Below, piece by piece: positions 1 to 13,983 of a DNA stretch of 64,000 nt; within the stretch, counting starts at the first letter, position 1; the number at the start of each line of letters is the position of its first letter. Source of the stretch: Parietaria judaica (taxonomy: Eukaryota > Streptophyta > Magnoliopsida > Rosales > Urticaceae). The position numbers and the translations under genes are program-made. The stretch covers positions 22,163,586 to 22,227,585 of the forward strand of contig OX940871.1 of NCBI GenBank assembly GCA_954871525.1, in the 5' to 3' direction. Below the pieces are notes generated by a model that worked only from the letters and a program-made list of their open reading frames with translations, made no database searches and was not told the DNA's origin.

Positions 1-44
1 TTTCAATTGGTTCAAAATTTTATGTTGTAAACAATGTAAAATAA

Positions 45-88
45 AGAAATGCTATAGGAAATGCTATAGCATTTCCTATGGCATTTCT
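45..88. repeat. Representative satellite dyad (44-bp inverted repeat)
   Basis: This is one example of the inverted repeat carried by most full-length monomers. The core GGAAATGCTATAGCATTTCC is a perfect 20-bp palindrome. Symmetry extends outward to AGAAATGC on the left and GCATTTCT on the right, with a single mismatched pair (CTATAGG against CCTATGG). The full unit is therefore 44 bp. In single-stranded DNA or RNA it could form a hairpin, and in supercoiled duplex a cruciform. Whether it does so is not shown by the sequence. Confidence 0.9.
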
Positions 89-1614
89 CGTCAACAATTT
101 AATCCTTGCATATTTTTGCATGAGAACTCTTGTTATATTCAAATTAAAATGTATAAGCCCTAAAATCATAATTTTTTCAATTGGTTCAAAATTTTAGGTC
201 GTAAACAATGTAAAATAAAGAAATGCTATACGAAATGCTATAGTATTTCCTATGGCATTTCTCGTCAACATATTAATCTTTGCATATTTTTGCATGAGAA
301 CTCTTGTTATATTATAAGCCCTAAAATCATTATTTTTTATCAATTGGTTTGAAATTTTAGGTCGTAAACAATGTAAAATAAAGAAATGCTATAGGAAATG
401 ATATAGCATTTCCTATGGCATATCTCGTCAACAATTTAATCCTTGCATATTTTTCCATGAGAACGCTTGTAATATTAAAATTCCAATGTATTAGCCCTAA
501 AATAATTATTTTTTCAATTGGTTCAAAATTTAAGGTTGTAAAAAATGTAAAATAGAGATATGCTATAGGAAATGCTATGGCGTTTCTCGTCAACAATATA
601 ATCCTTGCATATTTTTGCATGAGAACTCTTGTTATATTCAAATTCCAATATAAGCCCTAAAATCATTATTTTTTCCATTGGTTCAAAATTTTAGGTCGTA
701 AACAATTTAAAATAAAGAAATGTTATAGGAAATGCTCTAGCATTTCCTATGGCATTTCTCGTCAACAATTGAATCCTTGCAATTTTTTGCATGAGAACGC
801 TTGTAATATTAAAATTCAAATGTAGAAGCCCTAAAATAATTTTTTTTCAATTGGTTTGAAATTTTAGGTTGTAAACAATGTAAAATTAAGAAATGCTATA
901 CGAAATGCTATTGCATTTCCTATGGCATTTCTCGTCAACAATTTAATCCTTGCATATTTTTGCATGAGAACTATTGTTATATTAAAATTCCAATGTATAA
1001 GCCCTAAACTCATTATTTTTTCAATTGGTTTGAAATTATAGGTCGTAAACAATGTAAAATAAAGAAATGCTATAGGAAATGCTAGCATTTCCTATGGCAT
1101 TTTTCATCAACAATTTAATCCTTGTATATTTTTACATGAGAACACTTGTAATATTAAAATTCTAATGTATGAGCCCTAAAATCATTATTTTTTCAATTAG
1201 TTTGAAATTTAAGGTTGTAAAAAATGTAAAATAAAGAAATGCTATAGGAAATGCTATAGCATTTCCTATGGCATTTCTTGTCAACAATTTAATTCTTGCA
1301 TATTTTTGCATGAGAACTCTTGTTATATTCAAATTTCAATGTATAAGACCTAAAATAAATATTTTTTCAATTGGTTCGTAATTTTAGGTCGTAAACAATG
1401 TAAAATAAAGTAATGCTATAGGAAATGCTATGGCATTTCCTATGGCATTTCTCGTCAACAATTTAATCCTTGCATATTTTTGCATGAGAACGCTTGTAAT
1501 ATTAAAATTCCAATGTATAAGCCATAAAATCATTATTTTTTCAATTGGTTCGAAATTTAAGGTTGTAAAAAATTGTAAATTAAAGAAATGCTATAGGAAA
1601 TGCTATAGCATTTC

Positions 1615-4600
1615 TCGTCAACAATTTAATCCTTGCATATTTTTGCATGAGAACGCTTGTAATATTAAAAATCCAATGTATAAGCCATAAAATCAATATT
1701 TTTTCAATTTGTTCGAAATTTAAGGTTGTAGAAAGTGTATAATAAAGAAATGCTATAGGAAATGCTATAGCATTTCCTTTGGCATTTCTCGTCAACAATT
1801 TAATCCTTGCATATTTTTGCATGAGAACTCTTTTTATATTCAAATTCTAATGTATAAGCCCTAAAATCATTATTTTTTCAATTGGTTCAAAATTTTAGAT
1901 CGTAAACAATGTAAAATAAAGGAATGTTATAGGAAATGCTAGCATTTCCTATGGCATTTCTTGTCAACAATTTAACCCTTGCATATTTTTGCATGAGAAC
2001 GCTTGTAATATTAAAAGTCTAATGTATAAGCCCTAAAATCATTATTTTTTCAATTGGTTCGAAATTTTAGGTTGTAAACAATGTAAAATTAAGAAATGCT
2101 ATAGGAAATGCTATGGAATTTCTTGTTAACAATTTAATCCTTGCATATTCTTGCATGAGAACACTTGTTATATTCAAATTCCAATGTATAAGCCCTAAAA
2201 TCATTGTTTTTTCAATTGGTCCAAAATTTTAGGTCGTAAACAATGTAAAATAAAGAAATGCTATAGCTGGCATTTCTCGTCAACAATTTAATCCTTGCAT
2301 ATTTTTGCATGAGAACGCTTGTAATATTAAAAGTCAATGTATAAGCCTTAAAATCATTATTTTTTCAATTGGTTCAAAATTTAAGGTTGTAAAAAATGTA
2401 ACATAAAGAAATGCTATACGAAATGCTTTGGCATTTCTCGTCAACAATTTAATCCTTGCATATTTTTGCATGAGAACGCTTGTAATATTAAAATTCCAAT
2501 GTATAAGCCCTAAAATAATTATTTTTTTTCAATTGGTTCGAAATTTAAGGCTGTAAAAATTGTAAAATAAAGAAATTCTATAGCATTTCCTATGGTATTT
2601 CTCGCCAACAATTTAATCCTTGCATATTTTTTCATGAGAACTCTTGTTATATTCAAATTCAAATGTATAAGCCCTAAAATAAATATTTTTTCAATTGGTT
2701 CAAAATTTTAGGTCGTAAACAATGTAAAATAAAGAAATGCTATAGTAAATGCTAGAATTTCCTATGGCATTTCTCGTCAACAATTTAATCCCTGCATATT
2801 TTTGCATGAGAACGCTAGTAATAATAAAATTCTAATATATGAGCCCTAAAATCATTATTTTTTTTAAAATTGGGTCGAAATTTTAGGTTGTAAACAATGT
2901 AAAATAAATAAATGCTATAGGAAATGCTATGGAATTTCTCGTTAACAATTTAATCCTTGCATATTTTTGCATGAGAACTCTTGTTATATTCAAATTCCAA
3001 TGTATAAGCCCTAAAATCATTATTTTTTCAATTGGTTCAAAATTTTAGGTCGTAAACAATGTAAAATAAAGAAATGCTATAGGAAATGCTATAGCATTTC
3101 CTATGGCATTTCTCGTGAACAATTTAATCCTTGCATATTTTTGCATGAGAACGCTTGTAATATTAAAATTCCAATGTATAAGCTCTAAAATCATTAATTT
3201 TTAATTGGTTCAAAATTTTAGGTTGTAAACAATATAAAATAAAGAAATTGTATAGGAAATGCTATGGCATTTCTCGTTAACAATTTAATCCTTGCATATT
3301 TTTGCATGAGAACTCTTTTTATATTCAAATTCCAATGTATAAGCCCTAAAATAATTTTTTTTTAGTTGGTTCAAAATTTTAGGTTGTAAACAATGTAAAA
3401 TAAAGAAATGCTATAGGAAATGCCATAACATTTCTTATGGCATTTTTCGTCAACAATTTAATCCTTGCATATTTTTTCATGAGAACTCTTGTTATATTCA
3501 AATTCCAATGTATAAGCCCTAAAATCATTAATTTTTCAATTGTTTCTAAATTTTAGGTCGTAAACAATGTAAAATAAAGAAATGCTATAGGAAATGCTAT
3601 GCCATTTCTCGTCAACAATTTAATCCTTGCATATTTTTGCATGAGAACGCTTGTAATATTTAAATTCCAATGTATAAGCCCTAAAATCATTATTTTTCAA
3701 TTGGTTTGAAATTTTAGGTTGTAAAGAATGTAAAATAAAGAAATGCTATAGGAAATGCTATGGCATTTCTCGTTAACAATTTAGTCTTTGCATATTTTTG
3801 CATGAGAACTATTTTTATATTCAAGTTCCAATGTATAAGCCTTAAAATCGTTAGTTTTTTAGTTGGTTCAAAATTTTATGTTGTAAACAATGGAAAATAA
3901 AGAAATGCTATAGGAAATGCTATAGCATTTCCTATAGCATTTCTCGTCAACAATTTAATCCTTGCGTATTTTTACATGAGAACGCTTGTAATATTAAAAT
4001 TCCAATGTATAAGCCCTAAAATCATTATTTTTTAAATTGATTCGAAATTTAAGGTTGTAAACAATGTAAAATAAAGATATGCTATAGGAAATGCTATAGC
4101 ATTTCCTATGGAATTTCTCGTCAACTATTTAATCTTTGCATATTTTTGCATGAGAACACTTGTAATATTAAAATTCCAATGTATAATCCCTAAAATCATT
4201 ATTTTTTCAATTGGTTCGAAATTTTAGGTTGTAAACAATGTAAAATAAAGAAATGCTATAGGAAATGCTGTAGCATTTCCTATGGCATTTCTCGTCAACA
4301 ATTTAATCCTTGCATATTATTGCATGAGAACTCTTGTTATATTCAAATTCCAATGTATAAAGCCCTTAAATCGTTATTTTTTCTATTGGTTCAAAATTTT
4401 AGGTTGTAAACAATGTAAAATAAAGAAATGCTACAGGAAATGCCATAGCATTTCTTATGGCATTTCTTGTCAACAATTTAATCCTTGCATATTTTTTCAT
4501 GAGAACTCTTGTTATATTCAAATTCCAATGTATAAGCTCTAAAATCATTAATTTTTCAATTGTTTCTAAATTTTAGGTCGTAAACAATGTAAAATAAAGA

Positions 4601-5815
4601 AATGCTATGTGAAATGCTATGCCATTTCTCGTCAACAATTTAATCCTTGCATATTTTTGCATGAGAACGCTTGTAATATTAAAATTTCAATGTATAAGCC
4701 CTAAAATCATTATTTTTCAATTGGTTCAAAATTTTAGGTTGTAAAGAATGTAAAATAAAGAAATGCTATAGGAAATGCTATGGCATTTCTCGTTAACAAT
4801 TTAGTCTTTGCATATTTTTGCATGAGAACTATTTTTATATTCAAGTTCCAATGTATAAGCCTTAAAATCATTAGTTTTTTAGTTGGTTCAAAATTTTATG
4901 TTGTAAACAATGGAAAATAAAGAAATGCTATAGGAAATGCTATAGCATCTCCTATAACATTTCTCGTCAACAATTTAATCCTTGCGTATTTTTACATGAG
5001 AACGCTTGTAAGATTAAAAATCCAATGTATAAGCCCTAAAATCATTATTTTTTCAATTGGTCCGAAATTTAAGGTTGTAAAAAATGTAAAATAAAGATAT
5101 GCTACAGGAAATGCTATAGCATTTCCTATGGCATTTGTCGTAAACAATTTAATCCTTGCATATTTTTGCATGAAAACGCTTGTAATATTTAAATTCCAAT
5201 GTATAAGCCCTAAAATCATTATTTTTTCAATTAGTTCGAAATATTAGGTTGTAAACAATGTAAAATAAAGAAATACTATATGAAATGCTATAGCATTTCC
5301 TATGGCATTTCTCGTCAACAATTTAATCCTTGCATATTTTTGCATGAGAACTCTTGTTATATTCAAATTCCAATGTATAAGCCCCAAAATCATTATTTTT
5401 TCAATTTGTTTGAAATTTAAGGTCGTAAACAATGTAAAATAAAGAAATGCTATAGGAAATACATTTCCTATGGCATTTCTCGTCAACAATTTAATCCTTG
5501 CATATTTTTTCATGAGAACACTTGTAATATTAAAATTCCAATGATAAAGCCCTAAAATCAATATTTTTTCAATTGGTTCAAAATTTAAGGTGGAATTTTT
5601 TTTTAAATAAAGATATGCTATAGGAAATGCTATAGCATTTCCTATGACATTTCTCCTCAACCATTTAATACTTGCATATTTTTGCATGAGAACGCTTGTA
5701 ATATTAAAATTCCAATGTATAAGCCCTAAAATCATTATTTTTTCAATTGGTTCGAAATTTTAGGTCGTAAACAATAAAAAATAAAGAAATGCTATATCAT
5801 TTCTTATGGCATTTC
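1615..5815 (+). repeat. 4.2-kb segmental duplication, copy 1
   Basis: This tract of satellite recurs at 5816-8985. Shared private variants fix the register. AAAAATCCAATG followed by AAGCCATAAAATCAATA lies at about 1669 and 5870 (offset 4201). TTTTAGATCGTAAAC lies at about 1893 and 6091 (offset 4198). An odd T-run with AAAATTGGGTCG is shared near 2860 and 7060. Past about 4.4 kb the offset drops to 3179, because copy 1 carries an additional 1,020-bp (six-monomer) internal duplication. Confidence 0.85.
3420..5459 (+). repeat. Internal 1,020-bp tandem duplication (six monomers, two copies)
   Basis: Within copy 1 of the 4.2-kb block, about 3420-4439 is repeated at about 4440-5459 with a 1,020-bp offset. 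Markers include the GCCATTTCTCGTC variant at 3600 and 4620, the TTTTTTAGTTGGTTC variant near 3855 and 4875, and the GGAAAATAAAG variant near 3892 and 4912. The second 4.2-kb copy has only one version, near 7620-8640. Confidence 0.8.
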
Positions 5816-8800
5816 TCGTCAACAATTTAATCCTTGCATATTTTTGCATGAGAACGCTTGTAATATTAAAAATCCAATGTATAAGCCATAAAATCAATAT
5901 TTTTTCAATTGGTTCGAAATTTAAGGTTGTAAAAAGTGTATAATAAAGAAATGCTATAGGAAATGCTACATTTCCTCTGGCATTTCTCGTCAACAATTTA
6001 ATCCTTGCATATTTTTGCATGAGAACTCTTTTTATATTCAAATTCTAATGTATAAGCCCTAAAATCATTATTTTTTCAATTGGTTCAAAATTTTAGATCG
6101 TAAACAATGTAAAATAAAGGAATGCTATAGGAAATGCTAGCATTTCCTATGGCATTTCTTGTCAACAATTTAACCCTTGCATATTTTTGCATGAGAACGC
6201 TTGTAATATTAAAAGTCCAATGTATAAGCCCTAAAATCATTATTTTTTCAATTGGTTCGAAATTTTAGGTTGTAAACAATGTAAAATAAAGAAATGCTAT
6301 AGGAAATGCTATGGAATTTCTTGTTAACAATTTAATCCTTGCATATTCTTGCATGAGAACACTTGTTATATTCAAATTCCAATGTATAAGCCCTAAAATC
6401 ATTGTTTTTTCAATTGGTCCAAAATTTTAGGTCGTAAACAATGTAAAATAAAGAAATGCTATAGCTGGCATTTCTCGTCAACAATTTAATCCTTGCATAT
6501 TTTTGCATGAGAACGCTTGTAATATTAAAAGTCAATGTATAAGCCTTAAAATCATTATTTTTTAAATTGGTTCAAAATTTAAGGTTGTAAAAAATGTAAC
6601 ATAAAGAAATGCTATACGAAATGCTTTGGCATTTCTCGTCAACAATTTAATCCTTGCATATTTTTGCATGAGAACGCTTGTAATATTAAAATTCCAATGT
6701 ATAAGCCCTAAAATAATTATTTTTTTTTCAATTGGTTCGAAATTTAAGGCTGTAAAAATTGTAAAATAAAGAAATTCTATAGCATTTCCTATGGTATTTC
6801 TCGTCAACAATTTAATCCTTGCATATTTTTTCATGAGAACTCTTGTTATATTCAAATTCAAATGTATAAGCCCTAAAATAAATATTTTTTCAATTGGTTC
6901 AAAATTTTAGGTCGTAAACAATGTAAAATAAAGAAATGCTATAGTAAATGCTAGAATTTCCTATGGCATTTCTCGTCAACAATTTAATCCTTGCATATTT
7001 TTGCATGAGAACGCTTGTAATGATAAAATTCTAATATATGAGCCCTAAAATCATTATTTTTTTTAAAATTGGGTCGAAATTTTAGGTTGTAAACAATGTA
7101 AAATAAATAAATGCTATAGGAAATGCTATGGAATTTCTCGTTAACAATTTAATCCTTGCATATTTTTGCATGAGAACTCTTGTTATATTCAAATTCCAAT
7201 GTATAAGCGCTAAAATCATTATTTTTTCAATTGGTTCAAAATTTTAGGTCGTAAACAATGTAAAATAAAGAAATGCTATAGGAAATGCTATAGCATTTCC
7301 TATGGCATTTCTCGTGAACAATTTAATCCTTGCATATTTTTGCATGAGAACGCTTGTAATATTAAAATTCCAATGTATAAGCTCTAAAATCATTAATTTT
7401 TAATTGGTTCGAAATTTTAGGTTGTAAACAATGTAAAATAAAGAAATTGTATAGGAAATGCTATGGCATTTCTCGTTAACAATTTAATCCTTGCATATTT
7501 TAGCATGAGAACTCTTTTTATATTCAAATTCCAATGTATAAGCCCTAAAATAAATTTTTTTTAGTTGGTTCAAAATTTTAGGTTGTAAACAATGTAAAAT
7601 AAAGAAATGCTATAGGAAATGCCATAACATTTCTTATGGCATTTCTCGTCAACAATTTAATCCTTGCATATTTTTTCATGAGAACTCTTGTTATATTCAA
7701 ATTCGAATGTATAAGCCCTAAAATCATTAATTTTTTAATTGTTTCTAAGTTTTAGGTCGTAAACAATGTAAAATAAAGAAATGCTATAGGAAATGCTATG
7801 CCATTTCTCGTCAACAATTTAATCCTTGCATATTTTTGCATGAGAACGCTGGTAATATTTAAATTCCAATGTATAAGCCCTAAAATCATTATTTTTCAAT
7901 TGGTTTGAAATTTTAGGTTGTAAAGAATGTAAAATAAAGAAATGCTATAGGAAATGCTATGGCATTTCTCGTTAACAATTTAGTCTTTGCATATTTTTGC
8001 ATGAGAACTATTTTTATATTCAAGTTCCAATGTATAAGCCTTAAAATCGTTAGTTTTTTAGTTGGTTCAAAATTTTATGTTGTAAACAATGGAAAATAAA
8101 GAAATGCTATAGGAAATGCTATAGCATCTCCTATAGCATTTCTCGTCAACAATTTAATCCTTGCGTATTTTTACATGAGAACGCTTGTAATATTAAAAAT
8201 CCAATGTATAAGCCCAAAAATCATTATTTTTTCAATTGGTCCGAAATTTAAGGTTGTAAAAAATGTAAAATAAAGATATGCTATAGGAAATGCTATAGCA
8301 TTTCCTATGGCATTTGTCGTCAACAATTTAATCCTTGCATATTTTTGCAAGAAAACGCGTGTAATATTTAAATTCCAAAGTATAAGCCCTAAAATCATTA
8401 TTTTTTCAATTAGTTCGAAATATTAGGTTGTAAACAATGTAAAATAAAGAAATACTATATGAAATGCTATAGCATTTCCTATGGCATTTCTCGTCAACAA
8501 TTTAATCCTTGCATATTTTTGCATGAGAACTCTTGTTATATTCAAATTCCAATGTATAAGCCCTAAAATCATTATTTTTTCAATTTGTTTGAAATTTAAG
8601 GTCGTAAACAATGTAAAATAAAGAAATGTTATAGGAAATACATTTCTTATGACATTTCTCGTCAACAATTTAATCCTTGCACATTTTTTCATGAGAACAC
8701 TTGTAATATTAAAATTCCAATGATAAAGCCCTAAAATCAATATTTTTTCAATTGGTTCAAAATTTAAGGTGGACATTTTTTTTAAATAAAGATATGCTAT

Positions 8801-8985
8801 AGGAAATGCTATAGACATTTCTCCTCAACCATTTAATCCTTGCATATTTTTGCATGAGAACGCTTGTAATATTAAAATTCCAATGTATAAGCCCTAAAAT
8901 CATTATTTTTTCAATTGGTTCGAAATTTTAGGTCGTAAACAATAAAAAATAAAGAAATGCTATAGCATTTCCTATGGCATTTCTC
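5816..8985 (+). repeat. 4.2-kb segmental duplication, copy 2 (shorter)
   Basis: This is the downstream copy of the 1615-5815 tract. It is shorter by about 1,019 bp because it lacks the extra six-monomer unit. It ends near 8985: the CTCCTCAACCATTTAAT and AACAATAAAAAATAAAG variants are still shared with 5653 and 5771, but after that the two copies diverge. A few dozen point differences separate the copies, so this duplication is older than the A/B blocks at 32-46 kb. Confidence 0.82.
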
Positions 8986-11900
8986 GTCAAAATTTTAATC
9001 CTTGCATATTTTTGCATGAGAACGCTTGTAATATTAAAATTCCAATGTATAAGCCCTAAAATCATTATTTTTTCAATTGGTTCAAAATTTAAGGTTGTAA
9101 AAAATGTAAAATAAAGATATGTTATAGGAAATGCTGGCATTTCTCGTCAACAATTTAATCCTTGCATATTTTTTCATGAGAACGCTTGTAATAATAAAAT
9201 TTCAATGTATAAGCCCTAAAATCATTATTTTTTCCATTGGTTCGAATTTTTAGGTTCTAAACAATGTAAAATAAAGAAATGCTATACGAAATGCTATAAC
9301 ATTTCCTATGGCATTTCTCGTCAACAATTTAATCCTTGCATATTTTTGCATGAGAACTCTTGTTATATTCAAATTCCTATGTATAAGCCCTAAAATTATT
9401 ATTTTTTTCAACTGGTTCAAAATTTTAGGTCGTAAACAATGAAAAATAAAGAAATTCTATAGGAAAAGCTAGCATTTCCTATGGCATTTCTCGTCAACAA
9501 TTTAATCCTTGCATATTTTTGCATGAGAACGCTTATAATATTAAAATTCCAATGTATAAGCCCTAATATCAATTTTTTCAATTGGTTCGAAATTTAAGGT
9601 TGTAAAAAATGTAAAATACAGATATGCTATAGGAAATGGTATAGCATTTCCAATGGCATTTCTCGTCAACAATTTAACCCTTGCATATTTTTGCATGAGA
9701 ACGCTTGTAATTTTAAAATTCCAATGTATAAGCCCTAAAATCATTATTTTTTCAATTGGTTCGAAATTTTAGGTCGTAAACAATAAAAAATAAAGAAATG
9801 CTATAGCATTTCCTATGATATTTCTCGTCAAAATCGTAATCCTTGCATATTTTTGCATGAGAACGCTTGTAATATTAAAATTTCAATGTATAAGCCCTAA
9901 AATCAATATTTTTTCAATTGGTTCGAAATTTAAGGTTGTAAAAAATGTAAAATAAAGATATGCTATAGGAAATGCTATTGCATTTCTCGTCAACAATTTA
10001 ATCCTTGCATATTTTTGCATGCGAACGCTTGTATTATTAAAAATCCAATGTATAAGCCCTAAAATCATTATTTTTTAAATTGGTTCAAAATTTTAGGTTG
10101 TAAACAATGTAAAATAAAGAAATGTTATACGAAATGCTATAGCATTTCCTATGCCATTTCTCGTCACCAATTTAATCCTTGCATATTTTTGCATGAGAAC
10201 TCTTGTTATATTCAAATTCCAATGTATCATTCCTAAAACCATTACTTTTTCAATTGGTTCGAAAAATTTAGGTCGTAAACAATGTAAAATAAAGAAATGC
10301 TATAGGAAATACATTTCCTATGGCATTTCTCGTCAACAATTTAATCCTTGCGTATTTTTGCATGAGAACGGTTGTAATATTAAAATTCCAATGTATAAGC
10401 CCTAAAATAATTATTTTTTCAATTGGTTCAAAATTTAAGGTTGTAAAAAATGTAAAACAAAGATATGCTATAGGAAATGCTATAGCATTTCCTATGACAT
10501 TTCTCGTCAACAATTTAATCCTTGCATATTTTTGCATGAGAACGCTTGTAATAATAAAATTCCAATGTATAAGCCCTAAAATCATTATTTTTTAAATTGG
10601 TTCAAAATTTAAGGTTGTAAAAAATGTAAAATAAAGATATGCTATAGAAAATGGTATAGCATTTCCTATGGCATTTCTCGTCAACAATTTAACCCTTGCA
10701 TATTTTTGCATGAGAACACTTGTAATTTTAAAATTCCAATGTATAAGCCCTAAAATCATTATTTTTTCAATTGGTTCGAAATTTTAGGTCGTAAACAATA
10801 AAAAATAATGAAATGCTATAGCATTTCCTATGGCATTTCTCGTCAAAATTTTAATCCTTGCATATTTTTGCATAGGAACGCTTGTAATATTAAAATTCTT
10901 ATGTATAAGCCCTCAAATCATTATTTTTTCAATTGGTTCGAAATTTAAGGTTATAAAAAATGTAAAATAAAGATATGCTATAGGAAATGCTAGCATTTCC
11001 TATGGCATTTCTCGTTAACAATTTAATCCTTGCATATTTTTGCATGAGAACGCTTCTAATATTAAAATTCCAATGTATAAGCCCTAAAATCATTTTTTTT
11101 TCAATTGGTTCGAAATTTCAGGTTGTAAACAATTTAAAATAAAGAAATGCTATACGAAATGCTATAGCATTTCCTGTGGCATTTCTCGTCAACAATTTAA
11201 TCCTTGCATATTTTTGCATGAGAACTCTTGTTATATTCAAATTCCAATGTATAAGCCTTAAAATCATTATTTTTTCAATTGGTTCGAAATTTTTAGTTGT
11301 AAACAATGAAAAATAAAGAAATGCTATTGGAAATGCTATAGCATTTCCTATGGCATTTCTCGTCAACAATTTAATCCTTGCATATTTTTGCATGGGAACG
11401 CTTGTAAAATTAAAATTTCAATGTATAAGCCCTAAAATCAATATTTTTTCAATTGGTTCGAAATTTAAGGTTGTAAAAAAGGTAAAATAAATATATGCTA
11501 TAGGAAATGCTATAGCATTTCCTATTGCATTTCTCGTCAACAATTTAATTCTTGCAAATTTTTACATGCGAACGCTTGTAATATTAAAAATCCAATGTAT
11601 AAGCCCTAAAATCATTATTTTTTTAATTGGTTCGAAATTTTAGGTTGTAAACAATGTAAAATAAAGAAATGATATACAAAATGTTATAACATTTCCTATG
11701 GCATTTCTCGTCACCAATTTAATCCTTGCATATTTTTGCATGAGAACTCTTGTTATATTCAAATTCCAATGTATCAGTCTTGAAATCATTATTTTTTCAA
11801 TTGGTTCGAAAATTTAGGTCGTAAACAATGTAAAATAAAGAAATGCTATAGGAAATACATTTCCTATGGCATTTCTCGTCAACAAATTAAACCTTGCATA

Positions 11901-13910
11901 TTTTTGCATGAGAACGCTTGTAATATTGAAATTCCAATGTATAAGCCCTAAAATCATTATTTTTTCAATTGGTTCGAAATTTAAGGTTGTAAAAAATGTA
12001 AAATAAAGATATGCTATAGGACATGCTATAGAATTTCCTATGGAATTTCACGTCAACAGTGTAATCCTTGCATATTTTTGCATGAGAACGCTTGTAATAT
12101 TAGAATTCCAATGTATAAGCCCGAAAATCATTATTTTTTCAATTGGTTCAAAATTTTAGGTTGTAAAAAATGTAAAATAAAGATATGCTATAGGAAATGC
12201 TATAGCATTTCCTATTGCATTTCTCGTCAACAATTTAATCCTTGCATATTTTTGCATGAGAACGCTTGTAATATTTAAATTCCAATCTATAAGCCCTAAA
12301 ATCATTATTTTTTCAATTGGTTCGTAATTTTAAGTCGTAAACAATGTAAGATAAGGAAATGCTATATGAAATGCTATAGCATTTCTCGTCAACAATTTAA
12401 TCCTTGCATATTTTTGCATGAGAACGGTTGTAATATTAAAATTCCAATGTATAAGCCCTAAAATCATTATTTTTTCAATTGGTTCAAAATATAAGGTTGT
12501 AAAAAATATAAAATAAAGATATGCTATAGGGAATGCTATAGCATTTCCTATGGCATTTCTCGTCAACAATTTAATCCTTGCATATTTTTTCATGAGAACG
12601 CTTGTAATATTAAAACTCCAATGTATAAGCCCTAAAATCATTATTTTTTCAATTGGTTCAAAATTTAAGGTTGTAAAAAATGTAAAATAAAGATATGCTA
12701 TAGGAAATGCTATAGCATTTCCTATGGCATTTCTCGTCAGCAATTTAATCCTTGCATATTTTTGCATGAGAACGCTAGTAATATTAAAATTGCAATGTAT
12801 AAGCCTTAAAATCATTATTTTTTCAATTGGTTCAAAATTTAAGGTTGTAAAAAATGTAAAATAAAGATATGCAATAGGAAATGCTATAGCATTTCCTATG
12901 GCATTTCTCGTCAGCAATTTAATCCTTGCATATTTTTGCTTGAGAACGCTTGTAATTTTAAAACTCCAATGTATAAGCCCTAAAATCATTATTTTTCAAT
13001 TGGTTTGAAATTTTAGGGCGTAAACAATAAAAAATAAAGAAATGCTATAGCATTTCCTATGGCATTTCTCGTCAAAATTTTAATCCTTGCATATTTTTGC
13101 ATGGGAACGCTTGTAATATTAAAACTCTAATGTATAAGCCCTAAAATCATTATTTTTTCAATTGGTTCGAAATTTAAAGTTATAAAAAATGTAAAATAAA
13201 GATATGCTATAAGAAATGCTAGCATTTCCTATGGCATTTCTCGTCAACAGTTTAATCCTTGCATATTTTTGCATGAGAACGCTTGTAATATTAAAATTCC
13301 AATATATAAGCCTGAAAATCATTTTTTTTTCAATTGGTTCGAAATTTTAGGTTGTAAACAATGTAAAATAAAGAAAGGTTATACGAAATGCTATAGCATT
13401 TCCTATGGCATTTCTCGTTACCAATTTAATCCTTGCATATTTTTGCATGAGAATTCTTGTTATATTGAAATTCCAATGTGTAAGCACTAAAATCATTATT
13501 TTTTCAATTGGTTCGAAATTTTTGGTCGTAAACAATGAAAAATAAAGAAATGCTATAGGAAATACTAGCATTTCCTATGGTGTTTCTCGTCAACAATTTA
13601 ATCCTTGCATATTTTTGCATGAGAACGCTTGTAATATTAAAATTTCAATGTATAAGCCCTAAAATCAATATTTTTTTCAATTGGTTCGAAATTTAAGGTT
13701 GTAAAAAATGTAAAATAAAGATATGCTATAGGAAATGCTATAGCATTTCCTATTGCATTTCTCGTCAACAATTTAATCCTTGCATATTTTTGCATGCGAA
13801 CGCTTGTAATATTAAAATTCGAATGTATAAGCCCTAAAATCATTATTTTTTCAATTGGTTCGAAATTTAAGGTTGTAAAAAATGTAAAATAAAGATATGC
13901 TATAGGAAAT

Positions 13911-13983
13911 GCTAGCATTTCCTATTGCATTTCCTATTGCATTTCCTATAGCATTTCCTATTGCATTTCCTATTGCATTTCCT
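13911..13983 (+). repeat. 12-bp microsatellite-like expansion within a monomer
   Basis: Here one arm of the dyad is expanded into about five consecutive copies of a 12-bp unit, GCATTTCCTATT or GCATTTCCTATA. The array then runs straight into TTGCATATTTTTGCAT, so the usual CTCGTCAACAATTTAATC segment is lost. No other monomer in the window shows this expansion. Replication slippage on the repeated GCATTTCCTAT half-dyad is the simplest explanation. Confidence 0.9.
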
